Assembly: GCA_964641775.1 (NCBI GenBank)
Contig: CAZXLK010000003.1
Coordinates: 1 to 45,745 of the forward strand
Direction of reading: 5' to 3'
DNA from: CAIPFQ01 sp964641775
Lineage (GTDB): Bacteria > Chlamydiota > Chlamydiia > Chlamydiales > SM23-39
Length of the DNA: 45,745 nt
The translations under genes were made by a program, and so were the position numbers. The notes below the pieces were generated by a model that saw nothing but the letters and a program-made list of their open reading frames with translations, was not told the origin of the DNA and searched no databases. Shown one piece after another: positions 25,704-33,694 of the stretch (its first letter is position 1; the number at the start of each line of letters is the position of its first letter).

Positions 25704-27958
25704 TTTTGCTCCTCAGGAAAAGCAATCGAATTATTTTTCATGAGTTGATCGAGCAGTTTTTCTGCGAGATACTTTTGGGCATCTGCTGCGATCAGCTCCT
25801 TGCCAAATGCAATGTTTTCCAAAATAGGACTATCGGATGGCTTTCGATCAATCAGATAATAAAAGGAAATTTCTCCATTGGGAGCAGCCCAAATCGGCGA
25901 CCATTCATTTGGCATCATTACAAAAGGTTTATCTTTCATCCATTCCTCCTGAGTCGTCCGCTCCACGGCAAATTCACGGCGCTCAAACTTAAATTGATCC
26001 TCAAATGTTCTCTTCTCCTTGAAAGTCCATTTTGAATCCAATGGATCTTTTTCAAGATCTTCTTTTGCCTTGATGGCTGCAGAATAAAGGCGATATTGGG
26101 CATACTCTTCCGCCTGAAAACTCTCTTGCTTTGCAATAGCATCGAAAAGGCCTTGAAAGACCTCTTTAGCTACTTCTTCTTTCACCTCGGAAAAAAGCTT
26201 CCAGCCCCCATTTTCGTTTTTGTATTTTTTTGGGGATTTTGCCCTAATTTTTGGAAAAGCAGCAGATAAAATCCTATCTGCAATCAAAGCCGGTAAATTT
26301 TGCTCTTTTGCCTCTTTGAAGGTCAAGATATGGGCGCCCTTTACTTCTTCAATTGCATCGATGGAGTAAAGCACTTGGTCACAGTCTGAATAATGAAGAA
26401 GTTCTTTTTTTGCAGCTTCCACTCCCTGCAGAGCTTCATTGAAAAGAGCATCGAATCGCCATGGCTTTTGAATGCCTGCAAGAGTGGTCCCCCCTTTTGA
26501 AAGGGAGATTGTAACAATTTTTTCCTCTTTTTCATTCAGCTTGTCATCAATCCATTCCGGATGCGCATGCAAAAGCTGTCCTCTAGCAAATGCATCAATT
26601 TTGGCCCTAAGATCCGGCTGCAGTTTTCCAATAGCATCAAACCTCTCTTCTTTGCTGCATCCTTGGGAGGCTAATGCTGTAAAGGTTTTTTTCAGAAGGT
26701 CCCAATTTTTTTCTTCACACTCCCACTCCCAAACTTGCTTCACAGTAGCAATGAGTGCCGTTTCTTGAAGATCGATCTCTTTTACTTTTGCTTGAAATGC
26801 TCTTTGGACAAGTTCAGGATAGTTTTTCTCTACAACATCTATTGGCAAAAAGGAAGTAGGTAGATCCAATGGATGTTCTTTGGGAAGACATACAGCGCCG
26901 ATATATGTTTCAAACTCAATCAAATCATCCATCGTCTGGAATTGAAGCTCTTTGGGAAATTGATATTGCCCAATGGTTGCAGTTTCATGGACGTAAGATG
27001 AAAAATCTCTAAACGGAAGGCGATCTACAAATGCAGCTTCCCCCATTCCTTGAAAATATCTTCTAAATAATAAGACATTTCGCCAAACCTCAGCCGCCCT
27101 TTTCTCATCGAATCCTAAACTTTTCAGATGCTCCAAATAAGTAGGAACCTGGATTTTTTGTTCTTGAAATCTTTCAACAGACAATTGAAATTGAAGCGCC
27201 AAATCCGCTTTTGCCTCTTCCAAAGAAACATGAAATCCCTTTTTCTCCGCAGCTTTTGCAGCGTTGAGAATAAATTGAGCGCTCAATGTTAAAAATTTAG
27301 GACCAAACCAATCAGATGCGGAATGAAATCCAAAAAGAGATAAATCGCCGCGCTGCAAAAAGGGATCCATCTGCATACCTAATCGTTGATGGTGGAAGAA
27401 TAAAATTCTTCTCAACGTTTCCGGCGTTAAATATCCTTGATGGCCATAAAGACGGCCCAAACGGGAAAATGCCTTAGGACTTGCTTCTATCTCTTCTTGA
27501 ATGAGTCCAAATTCGCTTTTCATCGCGGGGATAAATTGATCCCAAACCGCTTCTGCAGTTAAAAATGGAACTGCCGGATGCTCATAGGGCTTAAACCGTT
27601 TTGCCTTTTCAAGCCGCACCCTAACATCTTCTTTGATCTCATTGAAATAACTCGCTGCCAATACATCTGCCATCCCAGTTCTAATCAGATCATATCGAAT
27701 CACTCCGTCATTGCATAAATTTGGAGTGACTCCGTATTGGAAAGCATCTTCTCGATCCGAGCTGATGAAATGACTTAAAGCCTGCACCTCTGAGAGCATC
27801 AAAGGAGATCCATCTATAGCCAAGGCCACAGTCCGGTCCTCTTTTTTTCCATAGTTGGAAAACGTCGAAAATGTCCCAAAAAAAGAAAACGAAATGATGA
27901 TCACAACCGTGATCACAATGAAAAAAAGGCGTTGGTATTTGCGAAAGAACTGAAGCAT
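25700..27958 (-). CDS. PpiD/SurA-like membrane-anchored periplasmic chaperone
   Basis: A 752-residue protein with one N-terminal helix (LFFIVITVVIIISFSFFGTF, residues 11-30). The N-terminal chaperone region includes RTVALAIDGSPLMLSEVQALS, as in SurA_N/PpiD proteins, and the rest is long, helical and charged. I see no clear parvulin active-site block, so isomerase activity is unproven. Its role would be folding of exported proteins at the inner membrane. It begins 70 bases before an interspersed repeat and overlaps the next gene by ATGA. Confidence 0.7.
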   Translation of the reverse strand: MLQFFRKYQRLFFIVITVVIIISFSFFGTFSTFSNYGKKEDRTVALAIDGSPLMLSEVQALSHFISSDREDAFQYGVTPNLCNDGVIRYDLIRTGMADVLAASYFNEIKEDVRVRLEKAKRFKPYEHPAVPFLTAEAVWDQFIPAMKSEFGLIQEEIEASPKAFSRLGRLYGHQGYLTPETLRRILFFHHQRLGMQMDPFLQRGDLSLFGFHSASDWFGPKFLTLSAQFILNAAKAAEKKGFHVSLEEAKADLALQFQLSVERFQEQKIQVPTYLEHLKSLGFDEKRAAEVWRNVLLFRRYFQGMGEAAFVDRLPFRDFSSYVHETATIGQYQFPKELQFQTMDDLIEFETYIGAVCLPKEHPLDLPTSFLPIDVVEKNYPELVQRAFQAKVKEIDLQETALIATVKQVWEWECEEKNWDLLKKTFTALASQGCSKEERFDAIGKLQPDLRAKIDAFARGQLLHAHPEWIDDKLNEKEEKIVTISLSKGGTTLAGIQKPWRFDALFNEALQGVEAAKKELLHYSDCDQVLYSIDAIEEVKGAHILTFKEAKEQNLPALIADRILSAAFPKIRAKSPKKYKNENGGWKLFSEVKEEVAKEVFQGLFDAIAKQESFQAEEYAQYRLYSAAIKAKEDLEKDPLDSKWTFKEKRTFEDQFKFERREFAVERTTQEEWMKDKPFVMMPNEWSPIWAAPNGEISFYYLIDRKPSDSPILENIAFGKELIAADAQKYLAEKLLDQLMKNNSIAFPEEQK

Positions 27959-28029
27959 CTTGTCCCCTCAAGAAAAGATCACAATTCTATCACCTTTCCT
28001 TTTTTCACGCTAATAGAAAAGAAAAGTGA

Positions 28030-28140
28030 TTAACCACCGAGCTCACCGAGGACACCGAGGGAAAGAAAAGAGAAAGAATTTTTCTTTTTTGCTTTGCAAA
28101 AAAAAGAAAACTCCGTGCTCTCGGTGTGCTCGGTGGTTAA
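28030..28140. repeat. CACCGAG-type interspersed inverted repeat, copy 2
   Basis: TTAACCACCGAG (28030-28041) and CTCGGTGGTTAA (28129-28140) are perfect complements. Inside are ACCGAGGACACCGAGG on the left and GTGCTCTCGGTGTG on the right, and a central TTTTGC/GCAAAA stem around TTT. The arrangement is the same as at 12178-12270. It fills the space between the PpiD-like gene and proS. Confidence 0.88.
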
Positions 28141-28145
28141 ATTTT

Positions 28146-29654
28146 TTAATAGGCTTTGGCGAAGAGGACCCGACAGGAGCTAGGCTCCCCGGTAAAAAGA
28201 CATTTTCCCCTCTCCTGTTCTTCAGTATGAGGAATGCAGCGAATGGTCACATTATATTTTTCTTTGATCTCTTTTTCTACTTTAGGATCGCCGTTCCAAT
28301 GGCAAAGAGCAAATCCGCCGGAAATCCCATCCTCTTTTCCTGAGAAGAACTGGATGAAATCCTCCATCTTATCAATTTTGAGAGTGTGCTCATCTCTAAA
28401 AGCTACCGCTTTTTGATAAAGATTTTTTTGGATCTCATCTAAGATTTCAGAAGTTCTTTTTGCAAGATCTTTTCGAGAAATTTTTATGGTCTCTTTATGG
28501 GGCTTATCGCGCCTAGCAAGGGCAAATTCGCCCGCTTCGATTTCACGAGGACCAATTTCTAAGCGAAGCGGGATCCCTTTTTTGATCCAGCTCCAAGTCT
28601 TTTCACCGCCCCTTAAATCCCGCTTATCCACAAGAGCAAGGACGCCATTGTTTTTCAGCTCCATGGCCAGGGTCTCGGCAAACTGAAGAACTGCTTCCTT
28701 GGTCTCTTCATTATGAATCACAGGGATGATCACAAGGTGCGCAGGTGCAATTTTCGGAGGCAAAACAAGTCCATCATCATCGCTATGAGTCATGATGAGA
28801 GCGCCAATCAATCGAGTCGTCACACCCCAAGAAGTCATCCAGCCAAATTCTCTCTCGCCACTCTCCGTTTGAAACTGGATTCCGCAAGCTTTGGCAAAAT
28901 TTTGCCCAAGAAAATGAGACGTTCCTCCCTGAATGGCTTTTCGATCTTGCATCATCGCCTCGATTGCATAAGTCGTAACGGCTCCCGGAAACTTTTCACT
29001 TTCCGTCTTTTGCCCATGAATGAAGGGAATTGCCAACATTTGATGGGTGAAATCGACATAAATCTGAAGCATCTTTTTAGCTTCTTCTTCTGCCTCTTCT
29101 TTTGTGGCATGAACGGTATGTCCTTCTTGCCAAAGAAATTCTGCGGTCCTTAAAAAGAGCCGCGTCCTCATCTCCCAGCGGACTATATTGCACCATTGGT
29201 TGATCAAAAGGGGAAGATCCCTATAAGACTCAATCCATTTTGCAAAGGTATGCCCAATAAGCATTTCAGAAGTAGGTCTTACAATGAGAGGCTCTTCCAA
29301 TTTTCCTGCAGGAACTAATTTGCCGCTTTTATCTTTTTCAAGCCGGTGATGCGTAACAATCGCACATTCTTTTGCAAAACCCTCGACATGCTCTGCTTCT
29401 TTTTCCAAATAGCTAAGAGGGATAAATAAAGGAAAATAGGCATTTTGATGCCCGGTCTCTTTAAATTTTGCATCGAGATGTTTTTGAATATTTTCCCAAA
29501 TCGCATAGCCCCATGGCTTGATGACCATGCATCCTCTGACATCGGAGTGCTCTGCCAAATCGGCGGCCTTTAGCACGCTTTGGTACCATTCAGGATAATT
29601 TTCTTCTCTTGTAGGAGTGATTGCATTTTTTTTGGGCTTGGACATGGTAGACAT
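28146..29654 (-). CDS. proS: Prolyl-tRNA synthetase, archaeal/eukaryotic type
   Basis: A 502-residue class II synthetase that charges tRNA-Pro in the cytosol. It begins MSTMSKPKKNAITPTREENYPEWYQSVLKAADLAEHSDVRGCMVIKPWGYAIWENIQ. Motif 2 is in RWEMRTRLFLRTAEFLWQEGHT, and the C-terminal extension reads EERGKCLFTGEPSS..RVLFAKAY. This is the short form without the bacterial YbaK editing insert. The start ATG overlaps the lplA stop (TAATG). In C. trachomatis proS lies elsewhere (CT393, near CT390-CT391), so its position between PpiD-like and lplA is a local difference. Confidence 0.93.
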   Translation of the reverse strand: MSTMSKPKKNAITPTREENYPEWYQSVLKAADLAEHSDVRGCMVIKPWGYAIWENIQKHLDAKFKETGHQNAYFPLFIPLSYLEKEAEHVEGFAKECAIVTHHRLEKDKSGKLVPAGKLEEPLIVRPTSEMLIGHTFAKWIESYRDLPLLINQWCNIVRWEMRTRLFLRTAEFLWQEGHTVHATKEEAEEEAKKMLQIYVDFTHQMLAIPFIHGQKTESEKFPGAVTTYAIEAMMQDRKAIQGGTSHFLGQNFAKACGIQFQTESGEREFGWMTSWGVTTRLIGALIMTHSDDDGLVLPPKIAPAHLVIIPVIHNEETKEAVLQFAETLAMELKNNGVLALVDKRDLRGGEKTWSWIKKGIPLRLEIGPREIEAGEFALARRDKPHKETIKISRKDLAKRTSEILDEIQKNLYQKAVAFRDEHTLKIDKMEDFIQFFSGKEDGISGGFALCHWNGDPKVEKEIKEKYNVTIRCIPHTEEQERGKCLFTGEPSSCRVLFAKAY

Positions 29655-30355
29655 TATAGTGTTTCTCTGAGTTTCTCGGTGAGTTTTTTCTGGATTGCAT
29701 CCCTTGCTTTTTTTAGCGTGTCTCCATCCCAGCAAAATCCAAGGGGGGCAAAGGTAAAATGGGTCATGGCATCGACAACAGAATTTGAGTGGAGAAGACT
29801 CCGCATCAGCTCAAAATGGGGAGCTGCTAAAGAGATGGTTCCTTGATGCAAATATCCTTGACTTTTCTTTCTTTGGGCAGCGCCTGCAATTTTTCGACCT
29901 TTATATACCACATCATAGCGGGTAGGCTTTGCCATGCAAAAATTCTCATTTCCGAAAGCCCAATTCTCCTTGATGATTTCCGATTCCGGCACATTAAAAA
30001 GCTCTTCTACTGCAGCCATAACCGCCTCATTGACAAAGCGGTAATTTTCTAATGTATTTTCAGAAAATGCCGGGTGGCCGGACGGCATTAAAAAAGAGAA
30101 GGCCCAATCCCAAATATGAAAAACAATGCCTCCTCCGGTAGGTCTTTTAGCAAGCTGAATCCCCTTCATTTTCGCTTTTTCCAAATCTATATGATCAGAC
30201 GGCCTCACAAAATAGCCATAGGTTGCCGATGGCCCCTCCCATTCATAAAGATGGAGGATGGGGCTGGAGTCCGTCCTTAAATTTTGCAGAAGCTCAGCAT
30301 CTAGATCCATATTGGCTTGAGCGCTAGCTATTCCCGAATCATAAACCCGCAGCAT
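29654..30355 (-). CDS. lplA: Lipoate-protein ligase / octanoyltransferase family protein
   Basis: A 233-residue enzyme of the LplA/LipM superfamily that attaches lipoyl groups to carrier domains. Start MLRVYDSGIASAQANMDLDAELL at 30355; upstream residues of the longer frame look non-coding. Signature segments are AKRPTGGGIVFHIWDWAFS (RRxxGGG... variant) and YDVVYKGRKIAGAAQRKKSQGYLHQGTISL (Lys of the KIxGxAQ motif). Substrate probably GcvH or dehydrogenase E2 lipoyl domains; the nearby gcvH supports this. It overlaps proS by one base and is divergent from clpC, as CT285-CT286 are. Confidence 0.9.
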   Translation of the reverse strand: MLRVYDSGIASAQANMDLDAELLQNLRTDSSPILHLYEWEGPSATYGYFVRPSDHIDLEKAKMKGIQLAKRPTGGGIVFHIWDWAFSFLMPSGHPAFSENTLENYRFVNEAVMAAVEELFNVPESEIIKENWAFGNENFCMAKPTRYDVVYKGRKIAGAAQRKKSQGYLHQGTISLAAPHFELMRSLLHSNSVVDAMTHFTFAPLGFCWDGDTLKKARDAIQKKLTEKLRETL

Positions 30356-30402
30356 GAAAATTTTCCTTGCTAATCCCAAAAATTTTAGCTTATTAGAGAA
30401 CT

Positions 30403-30408
30403 TATAAT
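30403..30408 (+). promoter_or_regulatory. Possible -10 element upstream of clpC
   Basis: A perfect TATAAT lies 69 bases upstream of the clpC start, in the divergent region with lplA. No matching TTGACA was found at the usual distance. GAGGAAAG precedes the clpC ATG. No CIRCE or CtsR-type operator was seen. Confidence 0.3.
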
Positions 30409-30476
30409 ACATATTGGGACATGAGGGCGTCGAGGGAAATTCTCCATATATGGTAAAATAAAGGACGAGGAAAGCT

Positions 30477-33017
30477 ATGTTCGATAAATTCACAAACCGT
30501 GCTAAACAGGTGATCAAGCTTGCCAAGAAAGAGGCTCAAAGGCTCAATCACAACTATTTAGGAACCGAACACGTCCTACTCGGCCTCATGAAGCTAGGCC
30601 AAGGGATTGCTGTTAACGTCCTAAGGAACTTGAATCTCGACTATGAGACCATACGCAGCGAAATTGAAAAAATCGTCGGATTCGGTCCCGAAATTCAGGT
30701 CTATGGAGACCCGGCGCTTACCGGCAAAGTAAAGAAAGTATTTGAATTTGCCAATGAAGAGGCGGCCAATCTCAACCATAATTATGTAGGGACCGAGCAT
30801 CTTCTTTTGGCGCTGCTTCGCCAAACCGACGGTGTAGCCGCACAGGTTTTGGAAAACCTCAATGTCAATTTAAAAGAGATACGCAAAGAGGTCCTTAAAG
30901 AATTAGAGACCTTTAACTTACAGCTTCCTCCCATGGGAACCCCATCTTCGAATGCAGGTCCCTCCATGGGCGCTCCCAAATCTCAGTCCGAAAGATCGGT
31001 GTCCGATAAAATGCCGGCTCTCCGTGCCTATGGCCACGATTTAACAGAGCTTTGCCGCGAAGGAAAAATGGATCCCGTCATTGGGCGTCAAGGGGAAGTG
31101 GAGCGGCTCATTTTGATCCTTTGCCGAAGACGTAAAAACAACCCGGTCCTTATTGGAGAAGCGGGCGTTGGTAAAACGGCAATTGTCGAAGGGCTTGCCC
31201 ATGCGATTGTCCGTGGCGATGTTCCTGACAATTTACGGAAGAAAAAGCTCATTTCGTTGGATTTGACACTCATGATTGCCGGCACCAAATACCGCGGCCA
31301 GTTTGAAGAGCGGATCAAGGCGGTGATGGATGAGATCAAGAAAAACGGCAACATTTTACTTTTCATCGATGAGATCCATACAATTGTTGGCGCAGGTGCC
31401 GCAGAAGGGGCGATCGATGCTTCCAATATCTTAAAGCCGGCATTATCTCGCGGAGAAATCCAGTGTATTGGTGCAACAACGCTCGATGAATACCGAAAGC
31501 ACATTGAAAAAGATCCTGCTTTGGAAAGAAGATTCCAAAAGATCATCGTCCAGCCCCCCAGCGTCGAAGAAAGTATTGCAATTTTGACGGGGCTTAAACC
31601 CAAATATGAAGAGCATCATAAATGCGTCTTTACCGATGCGGCTGTCAAAGCGGCTGTTTTGATGTCGGACCGCTATCTTTCCGGAAGATTTTTGCCGGAT
31701 AAAGCCATCGATCTTCTCGATGAAGCGGGAGCAAAAGCAAGAATTGCCATGATGCATCAGCCTTCTTATTTGGTCGAGTTAGAGGCAAAAATTGAAGAGA
31801 CAAGAATTGCCAAAGAAGAAGCGATCGGCAGCCAAGAATATGAAAAAGCCGCCAAGCTGAGAGACACCGAAAAAACTCTAAGAGAGCAGCTGGAAAAGAC
31901 AAGAGCTGAATGGGAATCTCATAAAGATGAGCATCAGCCCATTGTCGATGAAGAAGAGATTGCAACTATCGTAGCAAAACATACCGGAGTGCCTGTCACG
32001 AGATTGACCGAGGGAGAAACGGCAAAAGTGCTCAAAATGGAAGAGGCGCTCAAAGCCAAACTCATCGGCCAAGACGAGGCGCTCAGTACCGTTTGCAGAG
32101 CAATTCGAAGAAGTAGATCGGATATTAAAGATCCAAACCGGCCCATTGGGGCATTCTTATTCTTAGGACCTACCGGCGTTGGAAAAACCCACTTGGCCCG
32201 GCTCCTTGCACTTTATATGTTTGGCGGAGAAGATACGCTCATCCAAGTCGACATGTCGGAATACATGGAAAAATTTGCCATTAGCCGCATGACGGGCTCT
32301 CCTCCCGGCTACGTTGGCTATGAAGAAGGGGGCCAACTTACGGAGCAAGTAAGACGCCGTCCTTATTGCGTCGTTCTTTTTGATGAAGTAGAAAAAGCAC
32401 ATCCGGATGTAATGAATCTCCTTCTGCAAATCCTTGAAGAAGGACGCCTTACCGACTCAGTGGGACGGAAGATCGATTTTCGCAATACGATCATTATCAT
32501 GACGTCGAATCTTGGCGCAGACCTCATCCGCAAAACTACAGAGGTCGGATTTGGGGCAAAAGAGAGTCTCATGGACCACAAGGTGATGCAAACCAAGATT
32601 GAAAACGAGGTGAAAAAACGGTTCAAACCAGAATTTATAAACCGTTTGGATGGGCTTGTCATTTTCCGCACCCTTTCCAAAGAAGCCCTTCGAGAGGTGG
32701 TCGATCTTGAATTTAGCAAGCTCAAGAAACGGCTTGCCAAAAAGCACATCGAAGTCACTCTCGATGACACCGCGCGCGATTTTCTTGTCGAAAAAGGGTA
32801 CCTTCCCGAAATGGGCGCCCGTCCGCTTCGCCGCGTGATCGAGCAATATCTCGAAGATCCTCTTGCCGAAAAACTTCTCCAAGAGCCCAATCTCGAGAAA
32901 AACTACCTCATCACAGTCAAAGAGGACAAAATCCAATTCGTCGACCACACCCCCATCGACGTCACCCCGCCCCCGGAGCCGGAACCAGCAATTAACCCGA
33001 GCGGTAAACAGGGATAA
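30477..33017 (+). CDS. clpC: ATP-dependent protease ATPase subunit ClpC
   Basis: An 846-residue Hsp100 chaperone that unfolds substrates for ClpP. The N-domain begins MFDKFTNRAKQVIKLAKKEAQRLNHNYLGTEHVLLGLM with two Clp_N repeats. AAA1 has GEAGVGKT (near residue 227), AAA2 GPTGVGKT (near 564). A UVR-like middle region (EEAIGSQEYEKAAKLRDTEKTLREQLEK) and the D2-small domain GYLPEMGARPLRRVIEQYLEDPLAEKLL follow. Full length; corresponds to CT286. The ATG at 30477 is preceded by GAGGAAAG. Confidence 0.97.
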   Translation: MFDKFTNRAKQVIKLAKKEAQRLNHNYLGTEHVLLGLMKLGQGIAVNVLRNLNLDYETIRSEIEKIVGFGPEIQVYGDPALTGKVKKVFEFANEEAANLNHNYVGTEHLLLALLRQTDGVAAQVLENLNVNLKEIRKEVLKELETFNLQLPPMGTPSSNAGPSMGAPKSQSERSVSDKMPALRAYGHDLTELCREGKMDPVIGRQGEVERLILILCRRRKNNPVLIGEAGVGKTAIVEGLAHAIVRGDVPDNLRKKKLISLDLTLMIAGTKYRGQFEERIKAVMDEIKKNGNILLFIDEIHTIVGAGAAEGAIDASNILKPALSRGEIQCIGATTLDEYRKHIEKDPALERRFQKIIVQPPSVEESIAILTGLKPKYEEHHKCVFTDAAVKAAVLMSDRYLSGRFLPDKAIDLLDEAGAKARIAMMHQPSYLVELEAKIEETRIAKEEAIGSQEYEKAAKLRDTEKTLREQLEKTRAEWESHKDEHQPIVDEEEIATIVAKHTGVPVTRLTEGETAKVLKMEEALKAKLIGQDEALSTVCRAIRRSRSDIKDPNRPIGAFLFLGPTGVGKTHLARLLALYMFGGEDTLIQVDMSEYMEKFAISRMTGSPPGYVGYEEGGQLTEQVRRRPYCVVLFDEVEKAHPDVMNLLLQILEEGRLTDSVGRKIDFRNTIIIMTSNLGADLIRKTTEVGFGAKESLMDHKVMQTKIENEVKKRFKPEFINRLDGLVIFRTLSKEALREVVDLEFSKLKKRLAKKHIEVTLDDTARDFLVEKGYLPEMGARPLRRVIEQYLEDPLAEKLLQEPNLEKNYLITVKEDKIQFVDHTPIDVTPPPEPEPAINPSGKQG

Positions 33018-33047
33018 AAAATGCTCTTTTTTATATAATGTAGTAAA

Positions 33048-33338
33048 ATGCTTAAATCTAAAATTTTGGATCTTCTTAAATCACATATACCAGACTTAAG
33101 ACAGTTCCATGTACTTTCTTTAGGAATTTTTGGATCTGTCGCCCGCGGTGAAGACAATGTCGATAGTGATGTGGATATTCTCGTAAAATTTGATGGTCCA
33201 ACAAAATTTGATTGGTACATGGATTTAAAAGAATATTTAGAAAACTTGACTGATAGAAAAATTGATCTCGTAACAGATGCAGGATTAAAACCTCTTGCAA
33301 GATCTTATATTGAAAAGGATCTGATAAGTGTCACGTGA
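33048..33338 (+). CDS. mntA: MntA-type nucleotidyltransferase antitoxin
   Basis: A 96-residue minimal nucleotidyltransferase. The motif GS-X10-DVD is complete: Gly29-Ser30 and Asp41, Asp43 in FGSVARGEDNVDSDVDILV. The family (MNT/PF01909) includes MntA antitoxins that neutralise HepT toxins by adding AMP to a tyrosine. It overlaps its partner by 11 bases. TATAAT at 33034-33039 lies only nine bases before the ATG and there is no Shine-Dalgarno, so the transcript may be nearly leaderless. It does not belong to the conserved synteny. Confidence 0.9.
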   Translation: MLKSKILDLLKSHIPDLRQFHVLSLGIFGSVARGEDNVDSDVDILVKFDGPTKFDWYMDLKEYLENLTDRKIDLVTDAGLKPLARSYIEKDLISVT

Positions 33339-33660
33339 CGAACAGCTCTATCTGCAAGACATATTTGATTGTTGTCAAAGAATTTTGAAATATTCCAAAG
33401 CTCTTTCTTACAAAGACTTTTGTAACGATCAACGAACAGTAGATGCTATTTTGCATAATCTTTTGGTCATTGGAGAAGCCTCTAAAAATTTATCCAACCA
33501 ATTCACTGAAAAACATGCGAGCATTCCCTGGAAAAAAATCAAAGGTCTGCGAGATATCATCGCCCACCAATATTTTGGATTAGATTATCCCCTTCTTTGG
33601 GATATCGTTCAGACAAAAATTCCGGAACTCAACCTGATCATGAATCAGGCAATGTCATAA
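33328..33660 (+). CDS. hepT: HepT-type HEPN-domain toxin (RNase)
   Basis: A 110-residue DUF86 protein. It begins at GTG 33328 inside the mntA frame. The HEPN motif Rx4HxY is intact: Arg75, His80 and Tyr82 in LRDIIAHQYFGLDY. In characterised type VII modules the HepT RNase is held in check by AMP added to this tyrosine by MntA. It follows clpC and precedes the glycosyltransferase. Both partners look intact, so the module should be functional; biological role in an obligate intracellular bacterium is unknown. Confidence 0.92.
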   Translation: MSRDEQLYLQDIFDCCQRILKYSKALSYKDFCNDQRTVDAILHNLLVIGEASKNLSNQFTEKHASIPWKKIKGLRDIIAHQYFGLDYPLLWDIVQTKIPELNLIMNQAMS

Positions 33661-33694
33661 ATCGGGAAAGACAAAATCTTAAAGCTTTACCAGC

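Noticed and set aside
28026..28343. 105-codon ORF beginning MINHRAHRGHRG
   Set aside because: It arises from the CACCGAG interspersed repeat and then runs antisense to proS.
30356..30476. CIRCE or CtsR operator upstream of clpC
   Set aside because: No TTAGCACTC-N9-GAGTGCTAA or paired GGTCAAA repeats are present.
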